A stretch of DNA of 64,000 bases, taken from Agrobacterium salinitolerans (lineage in GTDB: Bacteria > Pseudomonadota > Alphaproteobacteria > Rhizobiales > Rhizobiaceae). Within the stretch, counting starts at the first letter, position 1. Every line of letters begins with the position of its first letter. Location of the stretch: contig NZ_MRDH01000026.1 of assembly GCF_002008225.1 (NCBI RefSeq), positions 62,001 through 126,000 on the forward strand, given 5' to 3'. The notes beneath the pieces were generated by a model. That model was not told the DNA's origin and did no database searches. It saw nothing but the letters and a program-made list of their open reading frames with translations. Position numbers and translations under genes: made by a program. Below are positions 53,242-63,333 of this stretch, piece after piece.

Positions 53242-54753
53242 TCATGCGGCGATGCCGGCCATCATCAGGCCCAGCGTCTGTTCTTCGGCTTCCGCCGTTT
53301 TCTCTCCAACGATACGGCCGGCGAACATGACCATGATCCGGTCCGAAAGGGAACGGATTTCATCAAGTTCGACCGAAACCAGCAAAATCGCCTTGCCGGC
53401 ATCGCGCATTTCGATAATGCGGCGATGGATGAATTCGATGGCGCCAATGTCCACGCCGCGGGTCGGCTGGCCGATGATCAGCATCTTCGGGTCGCGTTCG
53501 ATTTCGCGGGCGACGACGATCTTCTGCTGATTGCCGCCGGAAAAATTGGCGGTCTTCAGCTGCGGGTTCGGCGGGCGGATATCGTATTTCTCGATCTTTT
53601 CGACCGCATCCTTGCGGATCGCCTCGGGGTTGAGGAAAGGCCCTTTGCCGTATCGCTCATCATGGTGATAACCGAGGATGGAGTTTTCATATTCCTCGAA
53701 TTTCAGCACCAGCCCCATATGGTGGCGGTCCTCCGGGATATGCGCGAGGCCGAGCCTGCGCAAAATTGCCGGATCGGGGCGGTCCACCTTCCGGCCATCC
53801 ACCCATATCTCGCCCGAATAGGGCTTGCGGATCCCGGCTATGGCTTCGAGCAATTCCGACTGACCATTGCCCGCCACACCGGCAATGCCGACGATTTCAC
53901 CGGCGCGGACATCAAGAGAGACATCATCCACCATGGTGACGCCACGGTTGTCCTTGACAGTCAGATTGCGGATGGAGAGCAGAACATCGCCCGGCGTCGT
54001 CTCACCCTTCTCCACCCGGAGCAGCACGCGGCGACCGACCATCAGCTCAGCCAGTTCCTCGACGCTGCTTTCGGACGTCTTGCGGGTTGCCACCATTTCG
54101 CCGCGGCGCATGACGGAGACGGAATCCGTGATCGCCATGATCTCGCGCAGCTTGTGGGTGATGAGAATGACGGTCTTGCCCTGCTCACGCAGAACGCCGA
54201 GGATCTTGAAAAGGTGATCCGCCTCAGCCGGCGTCAGAACGCCGGTCGGCTCATCGAGGATCAGGATTTCGGCGCCGCGATACATGGCCTTGAGGATTTC
54301 GACGCGCTGTTGCAGGCCGACCGGCAGTTCCTCGATCACCGCATCCGGATCGACTTCCAGCCCGTAATCGTCCTCGAGGCGCTTTAGCTCCCTGCGGGCC
54401 GCCGCCCGCCCCTTGGCAAGCGATGCGCCGCCTTCTGCACCGAGCATGACGTTTTCCAGCACGGTGAAATTTTCCACCAGCATGAAGTGCTGATGCACCA
54501 TGCCGATGCCGGCATTAATGGCCGCCTGGCTGTCACGGATCGCGACGGGCGCGCCATTCACCCGGATTTCACCGGCATCCGCCTGGTAAAAACCGTAAAG
54601 GATCGACATCAGGGTCGACTTCCCGGCACCGTTTTCCCCGATGATGCCGTGTATCGTACCCTTGGCAACGGTCAGGTTGATATTCTTATTGGCGTGAACG
54701 GCACCGAATTTCTTGTCGATGCCCACGAGTTCGATTGCTGGGTCCATACTCAA
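53242..54753 (-). CDS. Nucleoside ABC transporter ATP-binding protein, double cassette
   Basis: A 503-residue duplicated ABC ATPase. The first cassette has Walker A GENGAGKSTLMSIL, signature LPVGLQQRVEILKAM and Walker B ILILDEPTGVLTP. The second is degenerate, as usual for this family: GVAGNGQSELLEAI in place of Walker A and MLIIGQPTRGVDIGA with FSGGNQQKIVVAREI. The TTG at 54753 has AAAGG 7 nt upstream; ATG at 54747 is the alternative start. Confidence 0.9.
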   Translation of the reverse strand: MSMDPAIELVGIDKKFGAVHANKNINLTVAKGTIHGIIGENGAGKSTLMSILYGFYQADAGEIRVNGAPVAIRDSQAAINAGIGMVHQHFMLVENFTVLENVMLGAEGGASLAKGRAAARRELKRLEDDYGLEVDPDAVIEELPVGLQQRVEILKAMYRGAEILILDEPTGVLTPAEADHLFKILGVLREQGKTVILITHKLREIMAITDSVSVMRRGEMVATRKTSESSVEELAELMVGRRVLLRVEKGETTPGDVLLSIRNLTVKDNRGVTMVDDVSLDVRAGEIVGIAGVAGNGQSELLEAIAGIRKPYSGEIWVDGRKVDRPDPAILRRLGLAHIPEDRHHMGLVLKFEEYENSILGYHHDERYGKGPFLNPEAIRKDAVEKIEKYDIRPPNPQLKTANFSGGNQQKIVVAREIERDPKMLIIGQPTRGVDIGAIEFIHRRIIEMRDAGKAILLVSVELDEIRSLSDRIMVMFAGRIVGEKTAEAEEQTLGLMMAGIAA

Positions 54754-54785
54754 ACCGAAACCTTTCCGAAGGCTGGATATGAAAA

Positions 54786-54814
54786 GGGCGCAAGATGAAA
54801 AACATCATGCGCCC
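54786..54814 (-). terminator. Hairpin between the BMP binding-protein and ATPase genes
   Basis: On the minus strand GGGCGCA plus GATG pairs with CATC plus TGCGCCC around TTTTT, then TTTTC follows. It lies 15 nt after the binding-protein stop and looks like a partial rho-independent terminator. Confidence 0.75.
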
Positions 54815-54829
54815 CAGTCAGATATCATA

Positions 54830-55822
54830 TCATTTCGGGCAGGAATTGTCCGCCATATAGTCATGGACCTTGACGGCGCCGGAGATGATATCGGCCTTCG
54901 CCTTGTCCACGGCGGCGGTCATTTCCGGCGTGATGAGCGCCTTGTTGTTGTCGTCGAGGGCATAGGCCACGCCATCTTCCTTGACGCCGAGCGCAACGAT
55001 GCCGGGGGTGAACTTGTCGTCCTTGGCATCCTTGTAGGCGTTATAGACAGCCAGATCGACCCGCTTGACCATCGAGGTCAGAACGGAACCCGGATGCAGA
55101 TGGTTCTGGTTGGAGTCAACGCCGATGGAGAGCTTCTTGTTATCGGCGGCAGTCTGCAGAACGCCGAGACCAGTCGCACCGGCTGCCGCATAGATCACGT
55201 CAGCGCCCTGATCGATCTGGTTCTTGGTGAGTTCACCGCCGCGCACCGGATCGTTCCAGGCTGCACCTGTCGTTCCGGTCATGTTCTGGAAGACTTCGAT
55301 CTTGTCGTTTGCCGCCTTGGCACCCTGGGCGTAACCACAGGCGAACTTGCGGATCAGCGGAATATCCATGCCGCCGATGAAGCCGACCTTGCCGGTCTTG
55401 GAGGCCATGCCGGCCAGAAGACCGACGAGGTAGGAACCTTCATGCTCCTTGTAGACCACGGAGCGGACATTCGGCAGCTCAACGACGGAATCGACGATCA
55501 CGAACTTGGTGTCGGGGAATTCGGCTGCGACCTTTTCCATGGCCGAGGTCCAGGCGAAAGAAACGGCCACGACCGGGTTGAAGCCCTTGCTGGCGAAGTT
55601 GCGGATGGCCTGTTCGCCCTGCGTGTCGCTGGTCGGTTCGAAGTCACGGAAATCGATGCCCGTTTCCGCCTTGAACTTTTCAGCGCCGGCCGCAGCGGCC
55701 TCGTTGAACGACTTGTCGAACTTGCCGCCCGTGCCATAGACCAGCGCCGGCTTTATATCGGCAGCCAGCGCGGAAGCCGACATTGCGGCAAGCGCAAAAA
55801 GCGTCAGAAGGGATTTTTTCAT
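54830..55822 (-). CDS. BMP-family nucleoside-binding periplasmic protein
   Basis: Solute-binding protein of the basic-membrane-protein (Bmp/PnrA) family, which binds purine nucleosides. The 330-residue precursor has a signal peptide (MKKSLLTLFALAAMSASALAA) without a lipobox Cys, so it is periplasmic rather than a lipoprotein. The mature part starts DIKPALVYGTGGKFDKSFNEAA, with GFIGGMDIPLIRKFACGYAQGAK and IYAAAGATGLGVLQ. It heads the operon that continues to deoA. Confidence 0.92.
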   Translation of the reverse strand: MKKSLLTLFALAAMSASALAADIKPALVYGTGGKFDKSFNEAAAAGAEKFKAETGIDFRDFEPTSDTQGEQAIRNFASKGFNPVVAVSFAWTSAMEKVAAEFPDTKFVIVDSVVELPNVRSVVYKEHEGSYLVGLLAGMASKTGKVGFIGGMDIPLIRKFACGYAQGAKAANDKIEVFQNMTGTTGAAWNDPVRGGELTKNQIDQGADVIYAAAGATGLGVLQTAADNKKLSIGVDSNQNHLHPGSVLTSMVKRVDLAVYNAYKDAKDDKFTPGIVALGVKEDGVAYALDDNNKALITPEMTAAVDKAKADIISGAVKVHDYMADNSCPK

Positions 55823-56036
55823 TGTGCAGCCCTGTTGTTGCAATTGATATTTTAAGGGTCCTCCCGCAATCCCGTTTACCGGGAATGTCTGCGGAACCGC
55901 CAGCCGTTATCCCGGCTGTGCTTGCCTCATATCCTTGCATGGCTCAATGAAAAATTCATCCGGTTTTTTTGACCCGGTGGAAAAACTTTATTCTGGCGCT
56001 TTTTTGGTCTTTCCACCGGAGCGACTTGCAAAAAAA
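55823..56036. promoter_or_regulatory. Promoter region of the nucleoside operon and msrA 3' end
   Basis: This 214-bp stretch must hold the promoter of the minus-strand transporter/salvage operon. Its distal part has a perfect inverted repeat CCGGTGGAAA (55974-55983) / TTTCCACCGG (56010-56019) with several T/A runs, which probably terminates msrA transcription on the minus strand. Confidence 0.5.
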
Positions 56037-56687
56037 CTAGTCGATATTGCAGCTTACGCCGGTTCCCCTCAGGCCGCAGTAGCCACCGGGGTTCTTGGCA
56101 AGATATTGCTGGTGATAGTCCTCGGCGTAATAAAACGTTTCAAGCGGCCCGATCTCGGTGGTGATGGTAGCGCCATGACCGGCATCGTTGAGGGCCTCCT
56201 GAAAGGCATCCCGCCCCTTCTGCGCCTGCTGCAACTGCCCTTCCGTCGTCGCGTAGATGGCGGAACGGTAGGTCGTGCCAACATCGTTGCCCTGCCGCAT
56301 CCCTTGAGTCGGATCATGCTCCTCGAAGAATATCTTCAGCAGGCCCGAAAGCGAGATAACCGCCGGATCGTATACAACCTTGACCACTTCGGCGTGGCCC
56401 GTCTGGCCGGTCGTCGTCTCCTGATAGGTGGGGTTGCGGGTGAAGCCGCCGGCATAACCAACCGCCGTCACCCAGACACCCGGCGTTTTCCAAAACAACC
56501 GTTCCGCACCCCAAAAGCAGCCCATGCCGAGATAAATGGTTTCAAGTCCCTCAGGATAAGGCCCCTTCAAGGGCCGACCATTGACGAAATGGGCTTCCGG
56601 CACCGCAAGCGCCTCTTCACGGCCGGGCAAGGCGGTTTCTTCAGTCGGCATCGTGGTTTTTTTTGAAAGCGTATCGAACAGGAACAT
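56037..56687 (-). CDS. msrA: Peptide-methionine (S)-S-oxide reductase
   Basis: Repairs methionine-S-sulfoxide. The 216-residue protein has the active site [14 protein letters not shown] near residue 58, [25 protein letters not shown] and a C-terminal Cys pair ([16 protein letters not shown]) for recycling. ATG at 56687 has GGAGG 5 nt upstream and gives [10 protein letters not shown]. The upstream ATGs at 56699 and 56729 are less well placed. Confidence 0.94.
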   Translation of the reverse strand: MFLFDTLSKKTTMPTEETALPGREEALAVPEAHFVNGRPLKGPYPEGLETIYLGMGCFWGAERLFWKTPGVWVTAVGYAGGFTRNPTYQETTTGQTGHAEVVKVVYDPAVISLSGLLKIFFEEHDPTQGMRQGNDVGTTYRSAIYATTEGQLQQAQKGRDAFQEALNDAGHGATITTEIGPLETFYYAEDYHQQYLAKNPGGYCGLRGTGVSCNID

Positions 56688-56762
56688 TCGGTCCTCCATG
56701 CGGCAAGTCCGCCGCTTTTCATGGTTCACGTCTGCGGGCGCATCCTTTCGACAGACACAAAG

Positions 56763-57080
56763 TCAGGCCGATAAACGCCTCATCGCCTTGTGTTTCCTGT
56801 AACCCACCATCCAGCAGAGCAGCGAAAGCGCCAGAGAAACGGCAAATGCAGGCACCGCCGACAGGGCATTTTCAATGAAGCGCCACGCTTCAGGGTGAAT
56901 ATAGTGAGCCAAGGCCGCTTCCACCATGGTGCGGGAAGCAGGAAGAAGATAGTTCCAGACGGACAGGACGCCAGCGATGTTGACCGAGGATGTGGAAACC
57001 GAACGGATCGAATCGAGCACGCCCAGAAAAACCGCCGCAACGAGGAAAAGAAAGCTCAAAAACCGCAAAAAAGCTTTCAT
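56763..57080 (-). CDS. Small two-helix membrane protein of unknown function
   Basis: Not recognised. The 105-residue protein starts MKAFLRFLSFLFLVAAVFLGVLD, a signal/anchor helix, and has a second helix near the end (VPAFAVSLALSLLCWMVGY) with a basic C-terminal tail. The middle part (NIAGVLSVWNYLLPASRTMVEAALAHYIHPEAW) is amphipathic. GAGG lies 8 nt before the ATG. Similar proteins occur in rhizobia, but no role is assigned. Confidence 0.7.
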   Translation of the reverse strand: MKAFLRFLSFLFLVAAVFLGVLDSIRSVSTSSVNIAGVLSVWNYLLPASRTMVEAALAHYIHPEAWRFIENALSAVPAFAVSLALSLLCWMVGYRKHKAMRRLSA

Positions 57081-57300
57081 CAGAGACACCTCGCTTACGA
57101 TCTGTCGGTCAGACAGACATATTTTCAAATCTATAATGCATCGATAAAGGCGGGAAAACCGGTTTGCAATCGCATCGGAACACAGGAAATTGCCGACATT
57201 TCAAAAAACTGTCAGATTCGTGTTGATCCCTGCGAATTCATCGGTATATATCGCGCCGTTCCAGTGATTTGCATTCTTCAAAACATGCAGATTTGAAAAA

Positions 57301-57390
57301 GGACAGGTGGCCGAGTGGTTTAAGGCGCACGCCTGGAACGCGTGTGTGCGTGAAAGCGTACCGTGGGTTCGAATCCCACCCTGTCCGCCA
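57301..57390 (+). tRNA. tRNA-Ser(GGA)
   Basis: A 90-nt tRNA with acceptor GGACAGG/CCTGTCC, discriminator G, encoded CCA, anticodon loop CTGGAAC (anticodon GGA, codons UCC/UCU), a long variable arm and T-loop GGTTCGAATCC. The long variable arm is diagnostic of tRNA-Ser. Confidence 0.96.
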
Positions 57391-57699
57391 TTTCACCCCA
57401 CCCCGATACGGTTAAAATCCGGTCTCAACGGGTCGTTCGCCGCGATGCCGACCGGCAACGCCGCGTAGAGCCCGAGCCGCGTTTTCCCGCTTCCGCAAGC
57501 CGTGATGGCTATGCTTCTGCACAGACAGGGGTTTCTTGCGCTTTTTTGCTGCGCTTCCCCCTGTCTTGCGCCTTGCAGCAGGAAAAATCGCTCCTTATAT
57601 ACGCCGCATAACAGCAGCGAAGGCTGCAAATCCAAGTCAAGGAGTTGCCACAAGAATGCCTCACGGGGTTCCGGCAGCTCGCTTCAAGGAGAGAAGAGC
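57391..57699 (+). promoter_or_regulatory. dnaK upstream region with a candidate heat-shock promoter
   Basis: A 309-bp region between the tRNA and dnaK. CTTGCA (57572-57577), 17 bp, then TTATAT (57595-57600) within CTCCTTATATA resembles both a sigma-32 site (CTTGAA...CCCATnT) and a sigma-70 site (TTGCAG-N17-TATATA). The ribosome binding site is AAGGAGAG. A leader of roughly 90 nt would result. Confidence 0.45.
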
Positions 57700-59601
57700 A
57701 TGGCAAAAGTAATCGGTATCGACCTTGGCACGACCAATTCCTGCGTCGCAGTGATGGACGGCAAGGACACGAAAGTAATTGAAAACGCGGAAGGCGCGCG
57801 CACCACGCCGTCCATGGTGGCATTTTCCGACGATGGCGAACGCCTTGTCGGCCAGCCGGCCAAGCGCCAGGCGGTCACCAACCCGACCAACACCTTGTTT
57901 GCGGTCAAGCGCCTGATCGGCCGCCGTTATGAAGACCCGACCGTCGAGAAGGACAAGGCTCTTGTTCCCTTCGAGATCGTCAAGGGTGACAATGGCGACG
58001 CATGGGTGAAGGCGCAGGACAAGCCCTATTCCCCTTCGCAGATTTCCGCGATGATCCTTCAGAAGATGAAGGAAACGGCTGAATCTTATCTCGGTGAAAA
58101 GGTCGAGAAGGCCGTTATCACCGTTCCCGCCTACTTCAACGATGCGCAGCGCCAGGCAACCAAGGATGCCGGCCGCATTGCAGGTCTCGACGTCCTGCGT
58201 ATCATCAACGAGCCGACTGCGGCAGCACTCGCTTACGGCCTCGACAAGAAGGACGGCAAGACCATCGCGGTTTACGACCTTGGCGGCGGTACCTTCGATA
58301 TTTCCGTCCTGGAAATCGGCGACGGCGTCTTCGAAGTGAAGTCCACCAACGGCGATACCTTCCTTGGCGGTGAAGACTTCGACATGCGTCTGGTCGAATA
58401 TCTGGCCGGCGAGTTCAAGAAGGATCAGGGTATCGACCTGAAGAACGACAAGCTCGCTCTGCAGCGCCTCAAGGAAGCTGCCGAAAAGGCAAAGATCGAA
58501 CTTTCCTCCTCGCAGCAGACCGAAATCAACCTGCCGTTCATCACGGCCGATGCTTCCGGTCCGAAGCACCTGACGCTGAAGCTGACCCGCGCCAAATTCG
58601 AAAGCCTGGTTGACGATCTGGTGCAGCGCACCGTCGCACCGTGTAAGGCAGCGCTCAAGGATGCCGGCGTTTCCGCTTCCGAGATCGACGAAGTCGTTCT
58701 CGTCGGTGGCATGAGCCGCATGCCAAAGGTGCAGGAAGTCGTCAAGCAGCTGTTCGGCAAGGAGCCGCACAAGGGCGTGAACCCGGATGAAGTGGTCGCC
58801 ATGGGCGCCGCCATTCAGGCTGGCGTTCTGCAGGGCGACGTCAAGGACGTTCTGCTGCTCGATGTGACCCCGCTGTCGCTCGGCATCGAAACGCTGGGTG
58901 GCGTTTTCACCCGTCTGATCGATCGCAACACGACGATCCCGACCAAGAAGAGCCAGACCTTCTCGACCGCCGAAGACAACCAGTCGGCCGTGACCATCCG
59001 CGTCTCGCAGGGTGAGCGCGAAATGGCGCAGGACAACAAGCTGCTCGGCCAGTTCGACCTCGTCGGCCTGCCGCCGGCACCGCGTGGCGTTCCGCAGATC
59101 GAAGTGACCTTCGATATCGACGCCAACGGCATCGTGCAGGTTTCGGCGAAAGACAAGGGCACCGGCAAGGAACAGCAGATCCGCATCCAGGCCTCCGGAG
59201 GTCTCTCCGACGCCGACATCGAAAAGATGGTGAAGGACGCCGAAGCCAATGCCGAGGCCGACAAGAAGCGTCGTGCGGGTGTGGAAGCCAAGAACCAGGC
59301 CGAAAGCCTCATCCACTCCACCGAAAAGTCGGTGAAGGAATATGGCGACAAGGTTTCCGAAACTGACCGCAAGGCTATCGAAGACGCCATTGCCAGCCTG
59401 AAGACCGCCGTCGAAGCCGCTGAGCCGGATGCAGACGACATTCAGGCCAAGACCCAGACCCTCATGGAAGTTTCCATGAAGCTTGGTCAGGCCATCTACG
59501 AAGCGCAGCAGGCCGAGGCCGGCGATGCTTCCGAAGAAGGCAAGGACGACGTCGTCGACGCCGACTATGAAGAAATCAAGGACGACAAGAAGTCCGCTTA
59601 A
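57700..59601 (+). CDS. dnaK: Hsp70 chaperone DnaK
   Basis: ATP-dependent chaperone. The 633-residue protein begins [21 protein letters not shown]; the ATPase domain (about 1-380) includes [17 protein letters not shown] and [16 protein letters not shown], followed by the linker [19 protein letters not shown] and the substrate-binding domain, and the acidic tail [18 protein letters not shown]. It precedes dnaJ, separated by 90 nt with a hairpin. Confidence 0.97.
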   Translation: MAKVIGIDLGTTNSCVAVMDGKDTKVIENAEGARTTPSMVAFSDDGERLVGQPAKRQAVTNPTNTLFAVKRLIGRRYEDPTVEKDKALVPFEIVKGDNGDAWVKAQDKPYSPSQISAMILQKMKETAESYLGEKVEKAVITVPAYFNDAQRQATKDAGRIAGLDVLRIINEPTAAALAYGLDKKDGKTIAVYDLGGGTFDISVLEIGDGVFEVKSTNGDTFLGGEDFDMRLVEYLAGEFKKDQGIDLKNDKLALQRLKEAAEKAKIELSSSQQTEINLPFITADASGPKHLTLKLTRAKFESLVDDLVQRTVAPCKAALKDAGVSASEIDEVVLVGGMSRMPKVQEVVKQLFGKEPHKGVNPDEVVAMGAAIQAGVLQGDVKDVLLLDVTPLSLGIETLGGVFTRLIDRNTTIPTKKSQTFSTAEDNQSAVTIRVSQGEREMAQDNKLLGQFDLVGLPPAPRGVPQIEVTFDIDANGIVQVSAKDKGTGKEQQIRIQASGGLSDADIEKMVKDAEANAEADKKRRAGVEAKNQAESLIHSTEKSVKEYGDKVSETDRKAIEDAIASLKTAVEAAEPDADDIQAKTQTLMEVSMKLGQAIYEAQQAEAGDASEEGKDDVVDADYEEIKDDKKSA

Positions 59602-59641
59602 TCGCGTGACTTTCCGTCTCCTGACAATTTATGCAAGACAT

Positions 59642-59663
59642 CCGGCTGCCGACGTGCAGCCGG
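59642..59663 (+). terminator. Intercistronic hairpin between dnaK and dnaJ
   Basis: CCGGCTGC pairs perfectly with GCAGCCGG around a 6-nt loop, 40 nt after dnaK, followed by AAAT rather than a T-run. It is probably a partial terminator or an mRNA stability element that keeps DnaK above DnaJ. Confidence 0.6.
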
Positions 59664-59691
59664 AAATCCATTTGCGAGGCTTGTTAACTGA

Positions 59692-60825
59692 ATGGCGAAA
59701 GCAGACTTTTACGAAACACTTGGCGTCAGCAAGACTGCGGACGAAAAAGAGCTGAAAAGCGCCTTCCGCAAACTCGCGATGAAATACCATCCGGACAAGA
59801 ACCCGGACGATGCCGATTCCGAACGGAAATTCAAGGAAATCAACGAAGCATACGAGACGTTGAAGGACCCTCAGAAACGAGCGGCCTATGACCGTTTCGG
59901 CCACGCCGCATTTGAAAATGGCGGCATGGGCGGCGGCGGCATGGGTGGCGGCGGTTTCGCCAATGGCGGCTTCTCCGACATCTTCGAGGACATCTTCGGC
60001 GAGATGATGGGTGGTGGCCGTGCGCGCCGCTCTTCCGGCGGGCGCGAACGCGGCGCCGATCTTCGCTACAACATGGAAATCACGCTGGAAGAGGCCTTCA
60101 CCGGCAAGACGGCGCAGATCAGGGTTCCTACCTCGATCACCTGTGATGTCTGTTCGGGCTCTGGCGCCAAACCAGGTACACAGCCGAAGACCTGCGCTAC
60201 CTGTCAGGGTTCCGGCCGCGTGCGCGCAGCACAGGGCTTCTTCTCGGTGGAACGCACCTGCCCCACCTGCCATGGCCGCGGGCAGACGATCTCCGATCCG
60301 TGCGGCAAGTGCCATGGTCAGGGCCGTGTAACGGAAGAGCGCTCGCTCTCCGTCAACATTCCCTCGGGCATTGAAGACGGCACCCGCATTCGCTTGCAGG
60401 GGGAAGGCGAAGCTGGCATGCGCGGCGGTCCGGCGGGCGATCTTTACATCTTCCTGTCCGTGCGTCCGCATGAATTCTTCCAGCGCGACGGCGCCGACCT
60501 TTATTGCACCGTGCCGATCTCCATGACGACGGCGGCGCTCGGCGGCACTTTCGATGTCACGACGCTCGACGGCACCAAATCGCGGGTTACGGTTCCGGAA
60601 GGAACCCAGCCGGGCAAGCAGTTCCGTCTGAAAGGCAAGGGTATGCCGGTGCTGCGTTCAGCGCAGACGGGCGACCTTTATATCCAGATTCAGATCGAGA
60701 CGCCGCAGAAACTCAGCAAGCGGCAGCGCGAGCTGTTGCAGGAATTCGAGCAGCTCTCCTCCAAGGAGAATAATCCGGAATCGACGGGCTTCTTTGCCCG
60801 GATGAAGGAATTCTTCGACGGCTGA
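59692..60825 (+). CDS. dnaJ: Hsp40 co-chaperone DnaJ
   Basis: Stimulates the DnaK ATPase and delivers substrates. The 377-residue protein has a J domain (about 1-70) with [10 protein letters not shown], a Gly-rich linker, a zinc domain with four CxxCxGxG repeats ([40 protein letters not shown], about 145-220) and C-terminal substrate-binding domains. ATG at 59692. Confidence 0.97.
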   Translation: MAKADFYETLGVSKTADEKELKSAFRKLAMKYHPDKNPDDADSERKFKEINEAYETLKDPQKRAAYDRFGHAAFENGGMGGGGMGGGGFANGGFSDIFEDIFGEMMGGGRARRSSGGRERGADLRYNMEITLEEAFTGKTAQIRVPTSITCDVCSGSGAKPGTQPKTCATCQGSGRVRAAQGFFSVERTCPTCHGRGQTISDPCGKCHGQGRVTEERSLSVNIPSGIEDGTRIRLQGEGEAGMRGGPAGDLYIFLSVRPHEFFQRDGADLYCTVPISMTTAALGGTFDVTTLDGTKSRVTVPEGTQPGKQFRLKGKGMPVLRSAQTGDLYIQIQIETPQKLSKRQRELLQEFEQLSSKENNPESTGFFARMKEFFDG

Positions 60826-60849
60826 TCGCTGCCGCTTCCCCGCTTTTAG

Positions 60850-60883
60850 AACGCCGCCGCCATCAGGGAATGGCGGCGTTTTC
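60850..60883. terminator. Terminator between dnaJ and the DUF924 gene
   Basis: AACGCCGCC...CCAT and ATGGCGGCGTT form a stem with one small bulge, followed by TTCG and more T on the plus strand. It separates convergent genes. Confidence 0.8.
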
Positions 60884-60892
60884 GTTTCTGGC

Positions 60893-61444
60893 TCAACCGG
60901 AAAAGCCGCCCTCTTCCAGATATTGCCGCTCCTCCGGTGTCGTTTCTCGCAACAATATCTTGTTACGATGCGGAAAGCGGCCGAAACGCTCGATGATATC
61001 GCGATGTTCTTCGGCATGGTGAAGATAAAGCCCGCCAAGCGGATAGTTCAGGACGCAGGCACGCTGCTGGGCCTCGATATCTTCGGCATGGGAAAAGGGC
61101 AGATAGAAGAACACCCGCAAATCCTCACTCACCGCCTGATCATGCCCGCTGTGGATGGCCTCATCGGCAAAAAGCCGCGCCAGAGGATCGGTCGCATACA
61201 TGTGCGCGGTGCCGCGAAAGCAGTTGCGCGGAAACTGATCCAGCAGAAGCATCAGCGCGAGGCTGCTTTCCGCGTCCTCCAGCCAGTTGTCCAATTCACG
61301 TCTTGCGGCCGCAAAATGGGCGTCGCGTAAACGGTCGTGAAAGCGGTTATCGAAGGCGGCGTCCTTGTCGAACCACTTCTCCGGTCCGGCCTTCTTCCAG
61401 AAATCGACGATATCGGCGGCTAGCTCGGCGGTGTCGTTTTTCAT
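60893..61444 (-). CDS. DUF924-family protein
   Basis: A 183-residue, largely alpha-helical protein of the DUF924 family. Typical stretches are IVDFWKKAGPEKWFDKDAAFDNRF, LMLLLDQFPRNCFRGTAHMYATDPLA, VFFYLPFSHAED and FGRFPHRNKILLRETTPEERQYL. The family is widespread but has no established function. It is convergent with dnaJ and 13 nt downstream of slyX, so the two may be cotranscribed. Confidence 0.85.
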   Translation of the reverse strand: MKNDTAELAADIVDFWKKAGPEKWFDKDAAFDNRFHDRLRDAHFAAARRELDNWLEDAESSLALMLLLDQFPRNCFRGTAHMYATDPLARLFADEAIHSGHDQAVSEDLRVFFYLPFSHAEDIEAQQRACVLNYPLGGLYLHHAEEHRDIIERFGRFPHRNKILLRETTPEERQYLEEGGFSG

Positions 61445-61457
61445 TGGCTCTTCCCTG

Positions 61458-61670
61458 TCAATAATGCGGCGGCCGGGTAATTGCAGGCGCGTCCAGCGAT
61501 TGCTCTTCGAGGCTCAGAAACCTCTCCGTCAGGCGGTCCAGCTTGGCACGGGTCTGCTCCACCACCTTCCACTGCTCCGCCAGCTGATCAGAGAGTTCTT
61601 CTATCACCTTCGCCTGATGCGCGGCCGTTTCCTCGAGTATGATGATGCGTTTTTCGGTTTCCGACGTCAT
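61458..61670 (-). CDS. slyX: SlyX-like coiled-coil protein
   Basis: A 70-residue SlyX-family protein. Residues 5-50 form a coiled coil (TEKRIIILEETAAHQAKVIEELSDQLAEQWKVVEQTRAKLDRL), ending in PPHY, the typical SlyX C-terminus. GAGAGG lies 6 nt before the ATG at 61670. Function is unknown. Confidence 0.85.
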   Translation of the reverse strand: MTSETEKRIIILEETAAHQAKVIEELSDQLAEQWKVVEQTRAKLDRLTERFLSLEEQSLDAPAITRPPHY

Positions 61671-61818
61671 ATCGACCTCTCTTTCCAGCCCTTCCTTGGG
61701 CGTAAAAGCTTGGGAGTCAACCATATGTCGCTTTGGTGAAGCAAATTCGTCATGGCGATCCGGAAACGAAAAAAGCCGGCGGTGTTTCCATCGCCGGCAT
61801 CCGAGTCTTTGGCATTCC

Positions 61819-63327
61819 TCAGTCTTCTTCTACGAAAACCTCTTCGCGTTTCTTCTTCACGCTGGGCAGAAAGACGACGATCAGCACGGCCAACGCGATG
61901 AAAAGCAGGGTGGCGCTGATCGGCCGGGTGAAGAAGGTCGATGGATCGCCACGCGACAGAATCATGGCGCGCCGCAGGTTCTCCTCCAGCAGCGGACCGA
62001 GCACGAAGCCCAGCAGCAACGGTGCAGGTTCGCAGCGCAGTTTCACCAGCACATAGCCAATGAAGCCGAAGAAGGCGACGGCATACAGATCGAAGACGTT
62101 GGAATTGACGCTGTAGACCCCGATGGCGCAGAAGGCCATGATGATGGGGAACAGCACATAATAAGGCACCGTCAGAAGCTTCACCCACAGCCCGATCAGG
62201 GGCAGGTTCAGGATGACGAGCATCAGGTTGCCGATCCACATGGAGGCGATGATGCCCCAGAACAGCGCCGGCTGTTCGGTCGCAACGTTCGGACCCGGCA
62301 CGATACCCTGAATGATCATCGCGCCAATCATCAGCGCCATGACCGGATTGGCGGGAATGCCAAGCGTGAGCAGCGGGATGAAGGAGGTCTGCGCACCCGC
62401 GTTGTTTGCGGATTCCGGACCGGCCACCCCGGCCACCGCGCCATGCCCGAATTCTTTCGGGTTCTTGGAGACGCGTTTTTCAACCGTATAGGATGCAAAT
62501 GCCGCAAGGATGGCACCACCACCCGGCAGAATACCTAGTGCCGAACCGATGACAGTGCCGCGCAACACCGGACCGATCATGGCCTTGAAGTCCTCCTTCG
62601 ACGGCATCAGGCTGCTGACTTTGGCGATCAGCACAGAGCGGGTCCGCTCGTTTTCGAGATTGCGCAGGATCTCGGCGATACCGAAGACGCCAACGGCCAC
62701 AGCCACAAAGTTCAGACCGTCGGCATACTCGCGAATACCGAGAGTGAAGCGCGGCGTGCCGCTGTAAATATCCGTGCCGACCAGACCGAGCAGCAGGCCG
62801 AGCACGACCATGGCCAGAGCCTTGACGATGGAGCCATGGGCGAGCGCAATGGATGAGACGAGGCCCACGACCATCAGCGAGAAATATTCTGCCGCGCCGA
62901 ACTCCAGCGCTATCGCCGTCAAGGGCGGCGCGAAGATCGCCACAAGGAAGGTGGATACCGTGCCGGCAAAGAACGAGCCGATGGCGGCGATGGCAAGAGC
63001 AGCCCCCGCCTTGCCTTTGCGCGCCATCTGATAGCCATCGATGGCGGTAACGGCAGAGGAGGATTCGCCGGGCATGTTGATCAGGATGGCCGTGGTCGAG
63101 CCACCATATTGCGCGCCGTAATAAATGCCGGCGAGCATGATCAGCGACGAGACCGGTTCGAGCTGGAAGGTAATCGGCAGCAGCATGGCGATGGTCGCCG
63201 TCGCACCGATGCCGGGCAGCACGCCGATCAAAGTGCCGAGCAACACGCCGATAAGGCAGAAGAACAGGTTTGCCAGCGAAGAAGCCGTGACGAAACCGAG
63301 AGCGAGATTATCGAGCAAATCCATCAC
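61819..63327 (-). CDS. tctA: Tripartite tricarboxylate transporter large permease
   Basis: Large membrane subunit of a TTT-family secondary transporter for tricarboxylates or other organic acids. The 502-residue protein has about 11 helices and the TctA motifs GTLIGVLPGIGATATIAMLLPITF near residue 33 and YGGSTTAILINMPGESSSAVTAIDGYQMARKGKAG near residue 73. It ends in a basic-acidic tail (KKKREEVFVEED). It lies 6 nt after tctB. Confidence 0.93.
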   Translation of the reverse strand: MMDLLDNLALGFVTASSLANLFFCLIGVLLGTLIGVLPGIGATATIAMLLPITFQLEPVSSLIMLAGIYYGAQYGGSTTAILINMPGESSSAVTAIDGYQMARKGKAGAALAIAAIGSFFAGTVSTFLVAIFAPPLTAIALEFGAAEYFSLMVVGLVSSIALAHGSIVKALAMVVLGLLLGLVGTDIYSGTPRFTLGIREYADGLNFVAVAVGVFGIAEILRNLENERTRSVLIAKVSSLMPSKEDFKAMIGPVLRGTVIGSALGILPGGGAILAAFASYTVEKRVSKNPKEFGHGAVAGVAGPESANNAGAQTSFIPLLTLGIPANPVMALMIGAMIIQGIVPGPNVATEQPALFWGIIASMWIGNLMLVILNLPLIGLWVKLLTVPYYVLFPIIMAFCAIGVYSVNSNVFDLYAVAFFGFIGYVLVKLRCEPAPLLLGFVLGPLLEENLRRAMILSRGDPSTFFTRPISATLLFIALAVLIVVFLPSVKKKREEVFVEED

Positions 63328-63333
63328 GGCACC

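Noticed and set aside
57301-57390. tRNA-Ser as an integration site for a mobile element
   Set aside because: dnaK follows directly and there is no integrase, direct repeat of the tRNA 3' end or foreign composition nearby.
57661-59316. A 551-codon minus-strand frame opposite dnaK
   Set aside because: It is a well-known type of artefact opposite dnaK in GC-rich genomes, with no motifs of its own.
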